In this document: positions 44,696 to 54,405 of the stretch, piece by piece | Layout of the letters: the number at the start of each line of letters is the position of its first letter | Numbering within the stretch: the first letter of the stretch is position 1 | Origin: Bipolaris cookei | Lineage: Eukaryota; Ascomycota; Dothideomycetes; Pleosporales; Pleosporaceae | Assembly (NCBI GenBank): GCA_002286855.1 | Contig: NRSV01000017.1 | Coordinates: 165,475-229,474 of the forward strand | Length of the DNA stretch: 64,000 nt | Reading direction: 5' to 3' | Program-made: the position numbers and the translations under genes | The notes under the pieces: model-generated | The model's input: the letters and a program-made list of their open reading frames with translations, nothing else | Database searches by the model: none | Told to the model about the DNA's origin: nothing

Positions 44696-45742
44696 GTCAC
44701 TTACGATGATCGTTCTTTATCGAACTTCAAGTCGGTCATGGCTCGTGTACACTTTTCCTTCGGCATCTCTGTCGTCTCAGACATCATGAACTGAAAGCGC
44801 TACAGTATATTGTCAACATCAGATGGCCGCCAATTGCTTGTGATAAAGACCAACAATACATACAGTCGCGATAGCTGTTCATGTGCCTTGATCCAGAGTG
44901 GGTTTTCATAGTCAGGGCGAAGAGTCCCTTCAAAATGAATGGAATTAAGGAGCAAGTTTTGTTCCAGATCCAGAAGACATATAGTTAGTGGGACGCTAGT
45001 GCTGACATAGATATGAAAGTAAAGGCGGGTCACTCTAGTTGCATAAGAGACAAAAGAAGCACCCAAATGTGCGACAGGAAAGACTCTTAAGCATCGAGTG
45101 AAGTCAACTAGCTCAGGTTCTCAAGAAGCGTAGGAGTGAGGTGGACTGTTACGACACGTTCAACAATCAACCAAGGAAAGAGCGATCATAAGAAAACATT
45201 CAACTATGAACTTGCGAATGAGAGAGATTCATCAAAATGCACGCAAAGAAATGAGCTTTAGAAAATCATGGCGAATCCCTCTGAATACCGTCGTCCAGCT
45301 TCTACAACTATTAGAAATGCAATGTTTCTGCATAACGCAGTTCACAAGCGAGTCGCTCACTTTGCACCAGTCCGTCGCCGTCGAGACGTTGTCACGCACT
45401 TTTATCACAGTCGATAAGTGTCGCAGCCTATGTAAGGCCGCAGAAGCAATGACTTCAGTTGAGCCGAGGTGTCAGATGTAAGTACCTGGACTCGTTGAAC
45501 CTCAACTGAAGAACGTTCAGGGAACTCTATTACTACACCAGTACGTAAACACCGGGAGTCTATCAGGGAAACCAAAAGGACCCTTAGCGAACCTGATCTT
45601 GACGCCCACAACCGCCACGTATAAATAACGATAAGGCGGGTCGATAATAGAGAGCACACACAATACACAAATCAATGCACCGCACGTACGCGTGCGACAA
45701 TAAGCTATTGCAGTATACAAATTTATCCATCAGAACTACCAC
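44696..45742. other. Spacer with LTR-like fragment
   Basis: Two ORFs of 88-91 codons (44800-45066 minus, 45206-45481 plus) show no known motif. From about 45655 to 45705 there is a stretch with CACCGCACGTACGCGTGCG that recurs near 53180-53215, with similar flanks on both sides; probably a fragment of the same repeat family. Confidence 0.4.
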
Positions 45743-45744
45743 TA

Positions 45745-48010
45745 CAGTAGAGGTTCGCGTAACGCCCGGGTTCGCGCAACGCCCCACCCACAACACAACA
45801 GCTTCATGAGTATTGCAGCTGTAACGCCTCAAAAAATCGTGATATAATTGCGCAAAAGTAGATTTATACTATATAATAGCCTGCGAAGACTTTCCGCTAG
45901 TCTAAATCTTTTTTTGGGCGGCGGATTGTACGCGTTCTGGTGGTTTTGGGTGGAACTGGCTGTGCAACTACCCGGGCTCCCACAGAAGCTGTACCACCCA
46001 CAACACGTTTCTGACGCTTTGCAGCTGGCTTGTGAGCTGTTGGAGCCTTGCGCTTACCCTTTGGGATAATTTTATAAGCTTTTTGGTGTTGTTGATGAGC
46101 TGCTGGTGTTTTTTCTTGGCCTGCTTTGCAGCGTCATCCTTTCTCTTCTCCTCCGCCCGTCTCTCCCGCTCTACACGCTTCACAGCTTTGAGTTGAAGAT
46201 TACAATCGCGAGCTGCCTTGGTGATCTTGGCTTTCTTGGCTTTTTGAAGCTTTTTAAGCTCGGCCATTGCTTGGCTTTTGAAGCTTTTCAAGCCTGGTAG
46301 GGCTTGCTTGCTTTTTGATACTTTATCAAGCTCGAGCTATGTTGGATAATTTGTTGTTGAAGTCCGACGATTCGTCGGAGGCTCGTGGCTCCGTGGGCGA
46401 CCACCAATTTTGCTCCCCCCATGGTAACCCTCGTCCTCATCAAGCTGTAGGGTGTAGCTCTGCTTTGGTCGCCTCTCCTTGATGGCCAGGGACCGCTTGA
46501 GGCCCCTGATTTCACCGTGGAGGAGTTGATTTTGAGCTGCAATGTTGTGTAAACTTCGTTGAAGCTTCTTGGCGTCTTTACTGCTCTGATCCTTCACCTC
46601 ACGGCGTACAATTGACTTAAGCTTGAGCCAATCCTCTCCTGATAGTACTGACTGGCTGCTGTCAGAATCTGAAGCCGGGTCCTGGAGAACTTGGAGTACT
46701 AAGCTGTCTTGGGATTTGGGGTGGGGAATTGATGAGCCGCGGGTGGGGCTTGCAAGAAGACCGGGTCTTGGAGTGAGGTGGGAGGTTGTTGTGAAATACG
46801 CTGTTCCCAGGAGCATCCAGGAAGGAGCGGGAGAAGAATCGCCTGTCCCCTTTGGGGTCAATTGTAACCCCTGGACTGTTCCGCGTGGAGGGGTAGTCCG
46901 GACAGCTCCATTTGAGTAAGCTGGTCAAAGGGGTTTGATACATCCACACATCAAAGGGTGGCTGAAGCGTATGGGTATCATGAGGCGGAAATACAAACAG
47001 CAGGATCTTGTGTTCGTGGAAAAACTCAATAAACTCCATGGTTACATGGGATCCGTTGCCGTCAAGGAGTAGTAACCGATACCCAGTCAAAGCGTGTCAT
47101 CTAGTCTCCCGTTCGAAAACCCCTTTGAGCCAAGCTAACCAAATATCGTTGTTGCTCCAGCCAGAGGAGAATGGGAGGTTCAGAAGACTGAGTGTCCCCT
47201 GCTTGTAATTACGCTATCAGAACCAGCTTGATTGAACAGCTACGTTGGCTCCCTGGAAGATGAGAGTTAGACTCAAAGCTTTGCTATCCGAACAAATACA
47301 AGCCAACACTGTTATCCACTCGCTTTTGCCGTCTTCAAGTACTTGCCTTTTTCCCTTTTGCTCCCAAAGCGGCTTATTGAATATACGCTTTGTTCCCCCA
47401 CCCCGGCCGAGTTGAAACCACTCCGAGTTAAACCCCTTTTCGTCATATTGAATATGGAGTGGGAGCGCTTGTTATATCGTAACTCCCCATCCTTTTCAAG
47501 GTAGTATAGCTTGGATTACAAGTATTTAATTGCTCCGGATCAGCTTTAGTCACGTTTCTTTGTCATTCCTTTTTGGTGTACGTGAGAGAAGATAGTCTTG
47601 GGGGAGGCCGGGTGGATATACCGGTTAACCCAGCTTCTGGAGACCGGTTTGCCAGCCAACTCGCTGGCAAACTGTTGTATCATTACTCTTGAAGGAGGCA
47701 AACTTCGCTCATGAAGCGTTTTGATATATTGTACAAGCTCAGCTTCGTGTTCTGTGTGGAGTACTTGGTGCGCAGCGTTGCGGGGTGTTGAAAGCCCTTG
47801 GTGCCTTCGAGCCAGCGTGCTACGCTCAACACCGTACTTGGCAGCAACTTTGCCGTACGAGAAATCATCTCCTGGTTCGTGCGATTCGATTTCTTCAATC
47901 GCTTTTTGAATCGGATCCATATTGGTGGAGTTGTGTGGTGTTGAAGTTTTGTTGTTGTTGGGGTGAGGTGGGGCGTTGCGCGAACCCGGGCGTTACGCGA
48001 ACCTCTACTG
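45745..48010 (-). mobile_element. Fot1/pogo-type DNA transposon, element 1 (2,266 bp)
   Basis: Inverted repeats of 44 bp, 45745-45788 and 47967-48010, are exact complements by eye (CAGTAGAGGTTCGCGTAACG at the left end). TA duplications lie at 45743-45744 and 48011-48012. One transposase remnant lies inside on the minus strand. Perfect repeats with a decayed gene suggest it may have been moved by a transposase supplied elsewhere. Confidence 0.9.
45968..47920 (-). pseudogene. Transposase of element 1 (CENP-B/DDE_1 type), broken
   Basis: The N-terminus MDPIQKAIEEIESHEPGDDF, YGKVAAKYGVERSTLARRHQ is the psq/CENP-B-like DNA-binding start of Fot1/pogo transposases. Frame shifts follow the RYIHPASPK segment; then DEKGF, GKSEWITVLACICSD, YRLLLLDGNGSHVTMEFIEF and FVFPPHDTHTLQPPFDVWMY give parts of the DDE_1 catalytic core with its second Asp (LLLLDG). 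A lysine-rich coiled tail is at 45968-46291. Several stops and shifts mean that no active enzyme is made. Confidence 0.82.
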
Positions 48011-48157
48011 TAGGGTGGGTGGACACGTGCGCACGGACACGTCATGCGCGCGGCCTCACCAAAACTACCTCAAAAACGAGGCTGTAGAGCCATACCGAAA
48101 GGATATTATCACGATATTTTTAAGTGGTGTGATTAATAGGCCTTGATATATATATAG

Positions 48158-50266
48158 CTATAGCAATCGAGTTGGAGTTCTAATTACACGGCCGCGACGC
48201 GAGGTTGGAGATAGTGAGCCTGCAGCACCTCCCTGAGGCACCTCACCACCTTTAGGCCTCGCGATAGGCCTCTTTTTTCGAATAGCCTTCGTAGGAGCCT
48301 TAAAGCTCCCCCTCTTACCCTTTTTAGAAGTTTTAATGGCTTTTTCAAGTTGTTTTGCAGCCTTGCGAGCCGCGATCCTTGAGGCCTTTTCAATAGCCTT
48401 CTCCTTCTTCTCTCTCTGCCTTAATAGGCTCACTGTAAGCCTCACCTGACGCCTCTGTTCCTTCTCTCTCACCTTCACCTGCCTTGCCTCTTCACGTTGC
48501 CTTGCTGTTTCGGCCTTTTGGAGTTGTAGCTGCTCCTCATCTTCCTCCTGGAGTCGTAGGCGATCACGCGCCTCCTTCACCTTCCTTGGAGACCAGAATA
48601 CAGCTCCACCCTGATACTCCTCAGCCTCCTGCAGAGGCAGAGGCTTCCCTCGCTTCCTCCGTAGTCTCTCGTTAGTTAGGGCCTCTTGTAGGCCCTTAAC
48701 CTCATGCTCAAGGAGCGTTTTTGAAGCTAAGATTTAGTAGAAGGCTTAGCTAAGCTTTTAAGCTCGCCTGTCTCCTCGATCCTTCACTACCTCACGCAGT
48801 AGGCATTCAGTTTTCCTCCAATTAGAGGCACTTAGCACAGAGGACTCACTATCGCTTGATAGAATAAGGTTATCATCAAAGCGTTGCAGTATAACCTCAG
48901 GATCTAAGGGCGAGAGGCCTGTAGGCTCAAAGGCTTTTTGATCGTTGTTTTCTTAAAGGAGGCCTGCCAGGCTCGGTAGAAGAGGGGTAAGAAATCCCTC
49001 TTACTCCATAGATACGAGGCCTTGGCTCCTATCCATAAAGGCAGAAACCTCGTTTGAGTACGCTGTTGAGAGAGGCTTAAACATGCAGACGTCAAGAGGC
49101 TATAACGTATGGGTTGAGTGAGGAGGAAATACTGCGATGAGGATCTTATTTTGATCACAGTAGCTAATAAAATCCATTGTAAGGTGAGATCCATGGCCAT
49201 CAACAACCAGTAATCGATAGGAGGATCGAGCCTTTGCCTTTGTACTGCGATCGAACACCTGTTGAAGCCACGCGAGGCCTATCTCATTATTTGTCCATCC
49301 AGAGGATGATGAGGATATTCGAATCTGATGCGTCTCCTCCTCAAGGGCCTGTATCCAGGAGTCCTGCATTGATCCTGAGGCTGATTGATATTGTGAGATA
49401 ACAGCAACCTAAGCCGCGGAACCCAGTCGATATTATGCCAGGATGTATCGGCATGAATTACAGCCGACGTACGTTGATACTTACATGAAACAAGCACCTA
49501 CCGAGGCAATAGCAAGACACTGCACATAAGTAATGGCAGAGAACAATCACAACAGGGCAGATCAATACAATTCAATTTTTCACAATCAATTCGCCGTCTT
49601 TGATAACCCATAACAATCTGACAGATATATAAGGGCAGGCTCGAGGTAAGATCCATCAGCGCAAATACAGGCTAGCAGCGTTATCCACTCGCGCGAACCA
49701 TCCTGCATATTACTCATTCTCCTTCCAGCCTTGTACAAAGGCTTACTGAAGATCCTCTTTGAACGCCCTACTCCACCAAGGGAGAAGCCCTTCTCGTCCA
49801 TATTGTAGACATGACGCGCCTCGACGTGATATTGATCAATTTTATCGCGTAGGAGGCTGAAATAGAGGCTACAATTCTTTCTTGAATCAGCCTTGTGTCG
49901 ATTGTTATCAAGGCTGATCGTCCACTTTGACAGGAGGCGATCCGGATAGCGATGCACAAAGCGATCAACCCACTTAAGGCTTACCTCCTTCTTAGCAATC
50001 TGCGAGGCAAAGTTTTGCATCATAGCTCGAGTAGGAGGTAGGTCTCTTCTTGTAAGGCTATCAATATAGGTTATAAGAGCCTGCTCTTGGTGGGGGTGGA
50101 GAATTTGATTGTTTTGATAGCCTATTGTATGCGAGGTAGTGCAACCTTGGTGTCTTCGGGCGAGCGTAGATCGAACAACATACTTTTTAGCAACTTCAAT
50201 ATACTTAAAAGGCTTTCCAGGCCCTAAGGCCTCGATAGCTGCAAGCGCAGCCTCAATATTACTCAT
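48158..50266 (-). pseudogene. Transposase of element 2, broken and interrupted
   Basis: From ATG 50266: MSNIEAALAAIEALGPGKPF, VRSTLARRHQGCTT, HPHQEQALITYIDSLTRRDL, WVDRFVHRYPDRLLSKW, VYNMDEKGFSLGG (first catalytic Asp) and GSREWITLLACICADGSYLE. The frame is then split by about 237 bp of foreign DNA (49382-49618). It resumes with MQDSWIQALEEE, SSYRLLVVDGHGSHLTMDFI (second Asp) and FPPHSTHTL, then a stop. The C-terminal lysine-rich coil is at 48158-48580. Catalytic residues survive but the frame does not. Confidence 0.82.
49382..49618. mobile_element. Foreign insertion inside element 2 transposase
   Basis: Removing this stretch rejoins PALIYLS to ASGSMQDSW in the transposase. It contains TATGCCAGGATGTATCGGCA from 49434 followed by sequence close to 53031-53090. 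It is therefore a small repeat copy of the same family as the tandem repeat at 52957-53067. Confidence 0.55.
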
Positions 50267-50357
50267 GGCCGTAGAGATATTGGGTGATGAAGGAGAGGCG
50301 GTTATGAGGCCGCGCGCGCATGACGTGTCCGTGCGCACGACATGTCCACCTACCCTA

Positions 50358-51587
50358 GCTACTTTAAGCTTAGCGTTACGCTTTTGCGACAACACTAGCT
50401 TGTGCGCAATAATCGCAGCGCTTTTAGCCAGCTTTTCAAGAATAATCACCATACTTGTTGGGGAACTGTCTATATGCCTCTGAATCCTATGTTTCACCGG
50501 CATCGATTATGACCCGAGTTATAGGGTGTTGCTTGGGGTTTGCGACAGCCAGGGCAGATCTTCTGCAGCAGGTGGTGTTGGCGTCCGTAGCTTGACGTCG
50601 AGCTTCGATATCACCACCTCTGGGTCGTGTGGAACTAAGCTAGCGCCTCGAAACCCTCCTAAGATGTTTTATTTTGTAATAGTCTTGCTATAGGCCTGCT
50701 AGAAGGCTGGGAGGAACTCAATCTTCGTCATATGGTTAATCCCATTGCGTATCATCTCCTCGGCTTGGCGTCCATATGCCCTCTTCAAAGGCGAAAAGCA
50801 ACCCATATTAAGTAGTTATACTAGATGGTAAGAGTGCGGAGGCATTCATAGAGTAATAGTCTTTGCCTCTTTGCAATATTTCCTCCTTGTACCAGGCAGA
50901 GAGGTGGTGCTTGCCTTGAAAGATGATCAAGGGTGGGATCGCCCAGCCAGCTGCGCTGACACAAACCACACTAGTAACCCACTCCCGGTTGCCCTGCTGT
51001 AAAGATTTTGGCTTTGATCGACACTCATATGCTGTAACTACTGCTGGTGAGTTGTGCATGCCCATCATGAAGCCAGTTTCATCAAAATTATACATGTCGT
51101 TCTCCTGAATCCCATACTTGGCTTTAGTATTCTGTACAAGGCGGAACCAGTCCTGCACAAGCTCAGGATCTTCACAGAGGGCTCTCTTGTAGTCGTAATT
51201 TCGATTGAACTTCATTTTGAGCTCTGGGCGACGCTTTATGAATGCTCCAGGCCAGTTTGGGCCAACAGGATCGCGGTGGCGGGCAGCCAACAAAGAATTA
51301 GCAAGATCTTTGATAGCAGTGAGGCGCAGTGAAAATCCTCGCGCATCAAGGTCTAGTATATAGTCGATAATTGTCTTCTCTTCTGTTACAAGAAGCTTCA
51401 TTGAGTTGGGCGTAAAATCCTGTCGAGAGAGTCTTCTAGAGCGTCGATTGCTAGTTGATCTTTGAGGTACATTATAAAGAGCTGCAGCACGCTGTTGAGT
51501 CAATGTCGCGTCTTGTTTGATAGCTTGAAGTGCAAGTTATAATTGAACTTCTTTAGCAGCTAGATTATTACTTAGTTGTTGAGACAT
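50358..51587 (-). pseudogene. Fot1-like transposase, element 3, internally deleted
   Basis: Starts at ATG 51587 (MSQQLSNNLAAKEVQL then TAA), continues LTQQRAAALYNVPQR, TIIDYILDLDARGFSLRLTA, NFDETGFMMGMHNSPAVVTA (first catalytic Asp) and GNREWVTSVVCVSAAGWAIP. A jump follows directly to MGCFSPLKRAYGRQAEEMIR, so the middle of the DDE core with its second Asp is lost. The coiled tail MVIILEKLAKSAAIIAHKLV is cut by element 2 at 50356. Several stops (TAA where CAA or GAA is expected) are of C-to-T or G-to-A type. Confidence 0.78.
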
Positions 51588-51802
51588 CGCGTGCAGTGGT
51601 CAGGTAATGAATGAGTTGGTGGGATTTTGGCACGGTGAGCCACTCGCTATACTGAGCCACTAGCTATACAGAGACGTTATTGCTTTTAAAACGGAAGAAG
51701 AAGTAAAGAAGATTAGCAGCAGAATTACAATTTTTTGGCTAATCCCACCAACGTCCCACTATAACAACTGCCAGGTATTTGAACACAGCTCAAGTAGGTG
51801 TG
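51588..51802. other. Flank of element 3
   Basis: A short word GAGCCACT.GCTATAC occurs twice around 51636-51670, possibly part of the terminal repeat of element 3. No gene. Confidence 0.3.
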
Positions 51803-51900
51803 TTATTATTATTGTTCCATTAGAGTCTATCTGCAGTCAGGGACTATGTAAGACTTTGGCCAGGGGCTGTTCTAGGTGCTTAGTTGTGGTATTGGGGCTT
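51803..51900 (-). mobile_element. LINE 3'-end fragment
   Basis: The reverse strand reads CTGGCCAAAGTCTTACATAG, a short variable part, then TCTAATGGAACAATAATAAT. This closely follows the 3' end of the LINE at 54421-55954 (CTGGCCAAAGTCCTACATAG..TATAATGGAATAATAATG). It is thus a second, minus-strand copy of the tail; how far it extends upstream is unclear. Confidence 0.5.
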
Positions 51901-52575
51901 CGTTGTATAGTACACTTGTTGTACCTTGGTTGCTATCCGCTTTAGGTTGTGCCTCTAGCAGATCCCGTGTGCTGAAGAGTGTAAGAGGCTGAAGCCTTCA
52001 TTGGTAGTACTTGGCCTGTAGCCTTCGTGATAGCTAGCTGGGATAGACTGGACGCCCTTTGGGTAGCTCCTTGATAGCACACGTGATGGAATCTCGGATC
52101 CTGCTCACCGCCTAAGCAGCGCTCAGACGCTTGGCATAACTTTCCTCCGAATGGGTAGATAAACGACCGCACAAAGAGGTAGACAGTTCTTTATCGAATT
52201 CATCATCATTTACCTTGCACTTATGGTTAATCCATCGCACCCTTACAGCACCGAGATTAGTGGCAGACAAAACTTTTGAAAGGCACCTTCATAGATAAGT
52301 GTAAATTCGTTAAATCTATCTATTTATTGGCCGAGTTTAAACTCTTTAAGAGAACTCCATACAATGATGCAATAGATAATAACCCTTAGCTAATAGATAG
52401 GCCCTTGTAGTTGCTATAAGAGCATTAGTAATAAGTAAAATAGCTGTAATCTACAACGTATATAAAAAATTACATAGGCTTACACACTAGCCCACGTTAG
52501 TATATAAATTCTATAGACAGCGTTCTCTACTTAGTCTTAGATGGTAAGTTAAGACTTACTAGGTAGGGGACGAGT
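51901..52575. other. AT-rich repeat-derived spacer
   Basis: A 76-codon minus ORF (51942-52172) without likeness, then strongly AT-rich sequence. Probably decayed transposon DNA. Confidence 0.35.
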
Positions 52576-52728
52576 TTAGCATTGAGATCCTGGTGGGCAT
52601 CCGTTCCCCTCGCAACAGGGAGTGTTCTGTCGTGTAGCAAGGACTGGATTTGCTTTATGGTTGACTTCAGGTGCAGCTGCTGCGAATGCAAAGATTGCAG
52701 TAAGAACGAAGAGAATCTTTGACTGCAT
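52576..52728 (-). CDS. Small secreted cysteine-rich peptide (50 aa)
   Basis: Too short for usual gene calling. Translates from ATG 52728 to TAA 52576. The first 19 residues, MQSKILFVLTAIFAFAAAA, are a textbook signal peptide. The mature part of about 30 residues ends TPCCEGNGCPPGSQC with four Cys (CC-x4-C-x5-C), all in the last 13 residues. Single exon, no family I recognise. Upstream, on the same strand, TATAAAA lies at 52775-52769, 41 bp before the ATG. Its context, small size, secretion and repeat-rich surroundings match the usual profile of candidate effector or antimicrobial peptides in plant-associated fungi. That is inference; no activity can be claimed. Confidence 0.65.
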   Translation of the reverse strand: MQSKILFVLTAIFAFAAAAPEVNHKANPVLATRQNTPCCEGNGCPPGSQC

Positions 52729-52768
52729 AACGAGAGTTGTTGATTGGTTTAGACTTAGTAAAGAGGTG

Positions 52769-52775
52769 TTTTATA
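52769..52775 (-). promoter_or_regulatory. TATA box of the small peptide gene
   Basis: TATAAAA on the minus strand, 41 bp before ATG 52728, leaving room for a short leader with a CCAATCAACAACTC segment just before the start. Confidence 0.5.
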
Positions 52776-52956
52776 AGTAAGAGTTAAGACGATTGAATTA
52801 TAAGAAAAAGAAGAGGGTAGACGTGAACTTAAATAAAGAGATACAGCTTAGTGTTAGGCACTACTATTAACGTCAGGTGGTATGCCCATACACGGGCATG
52901 AGGTACACGGGCATTGTTCCGGTGAGTTACAACTAGTGTAACGATGTGTCGCAGAC

Positions 52957-53067
52957 TATGCAAGGATATATCGATATGAGTTACATCCGATGTTATGCCA
53001 GGACATATCGGCATGAATTACGGCCAACACTATGCCAGGATATATCGGCATGGACTACAGCCGATAT
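52957..53067. repeat. Tandem repeat, three 37-bp units
   Basis: Units at 52957-52993, 52994-53030 and 53031-53067 share TATGCCAGGATATATCGGCA with a few differences. A single related unit occurs inside element 2 at about 49434-49470. Likely part of a dispersed repeat. Confidence 0.75.
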
Positions 53068-53752
53068 ATGTCGATATTCTACATGTAACAAGCCCCTGCA
53101 ATGGTCGTGTACAAAAGACAGTTGTAGAGAGCACAACATCAAAGACAAGAAGAAGATCATACATACAAGACACACAATACACACATCAATTCACCGCACG
53201 TACGCGTGCAACAAACAACAACCTTCATTTTCTCACCGCACCTACGCGTGCGACATCTTGCTAAAACCAAGCGCTGGCTAGCCAATAGAGTCCATTCAAC
53301 ACGAATAATAATTAAGAACTGATAGACTGAGCGGCACTACACACTACCGGTACATACCATAATACATTTAGCCACCTTGCTTAGTACATAATGTAAGGTG
53401 AATTGTTACTATCCTTGCTCTTTTAGAGGTGGAACAAGATTTGTCTAGACTCTAGGTGTTAGGCGCTGCGCTAACTATACATATACTATCTAATGCAGAG
53501 TATTAGCAGAACACCGATTGTTCTTGCCTTTTTGGTTGTAGTAGCGCAGTGGCATTAGGCTGGCTAGCTAACACTAGGTATCGTGGACGAGAAATGAATA
53601 GGGTAAAAACGCTCCCTATCGGAACAAGTACAATTGTGAATACCAAGGCAACACTCTTCGATTGCGCTTTGTTCTATTTACCCTTCAACTCCGGCTATAA
53701 AACCCTTAAAACTGGATGAAAACAATACCTAACATTTCTAACCTCTTCACAC
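53068..53752. other. Repeat-derived spacer
   Basis: Contains two short runs, CACCGCACGTACGCGTGC and CACCGCACCTACGCGTGC, near 53190 and 53235, the first also present at about 45675-45705. No gene recognised. Confidence 0.4.
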
Positions 53753-53886
53753 TGTTAGAGAATAGTGGGGACGAAGGTCGTGCAGGGCGACCTTCATTGG
53801 TGACCGTGCCCCGCCACCGAATACTCAGTTATATATACTCCCTCTCCCGCACTATCATAGTTAGCCAATGTATCCATCTTCCAACA
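53753..53886. mobile_element. Short solo LTR (134 bp)
   Basis: Begins TGTTAGAGAATAGTGG and ends TCTTCCAACA, flanked by a 5-bp duplication CACAC (53748-53752 and 53887-53891). It has a TATATATA stretch inside. No internal retroelement sequence adjoins it. Different family from the 241-bp LTR. Confidence 0.78.
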
Positions 53887-54405
53887 CACACTAGCTTGGG
53901 CTGCTAATTTAGTATGGTACTCTTTGACAAATTCAAAAAAGCGGGATATTCCGCCCTAGGAGCCAGTAGCCCTACCTATAAATTAGAGCATAATTCCAAT
54001 GAAGCCGCAAACAACTTTTAGATCCCAGCATACTCAACAATACTAAAGTATCTCGCAATCTAGGCTATTGTTATATTTTTAATAAGTTCTACTATAATCT
54101 TATAGCGTAATACATCAGGATGCAGTAGAATCGAGTTTAGAAAACACGAGTCTAGTACGCGAAACCCCGTCCTTACGGTATACCTTTAACAATAATAGGT
54201 CTATTAAAAGACTTCATAGAGTATATTATCATTTGTTTCCGCAATTTTAATAGTTAAGCAGTGCATGGTGCTAGTATTATTAAGGAGTTGCACTGTTATG
54301 GTAGGGGCACTTTTTGGTCGGTTATTTTGGTTCCCCAAAAGATCATGGAGTCCATGGCTCTCTTGGCATCGATAAAGATGTACTATAGCAGTGCATATGG
54401 GTTCT
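53887..54405. other. AT-rich spacer
   Basis: No gene. Many TA-rich words and no long open frames; probably old repeat DNA. Confidence 0.35.

Larger units (their letters stand above)
48013..50355 (-). mobile_element. Fot1/pogo-type DNA transposon, element 2 (2,343 bp)
   Basis: Starts directly after the TA that ends element 1. The left end GGGTGGGTGGACACGTGCGC is mirrored at the right end by the complement of the run ending CATGTCCACCTACCC at 50355, followed by TA at 50356-50357. The inverted repeats share about 48 bp with a few differences around the GTGCGCACGGACACGTCATG core. It is inserted within the 3' part of element 3. Confidence 0.87.

Noticed and set aside
44800..45066. Minus-strand ORF upstream of the BTB pseudogene as its first exon
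   Set aside because: The BTB start at 44695 already gives the full domain, and no splice pair joins the two segments in frame that I could find.
53083..53251. TGTAAC..GCGACA stretch as a further solo LTR
   Set aside because: It has TG..CA ends but no matching 5-bp duplication on the two sides, so the borders are not supported.
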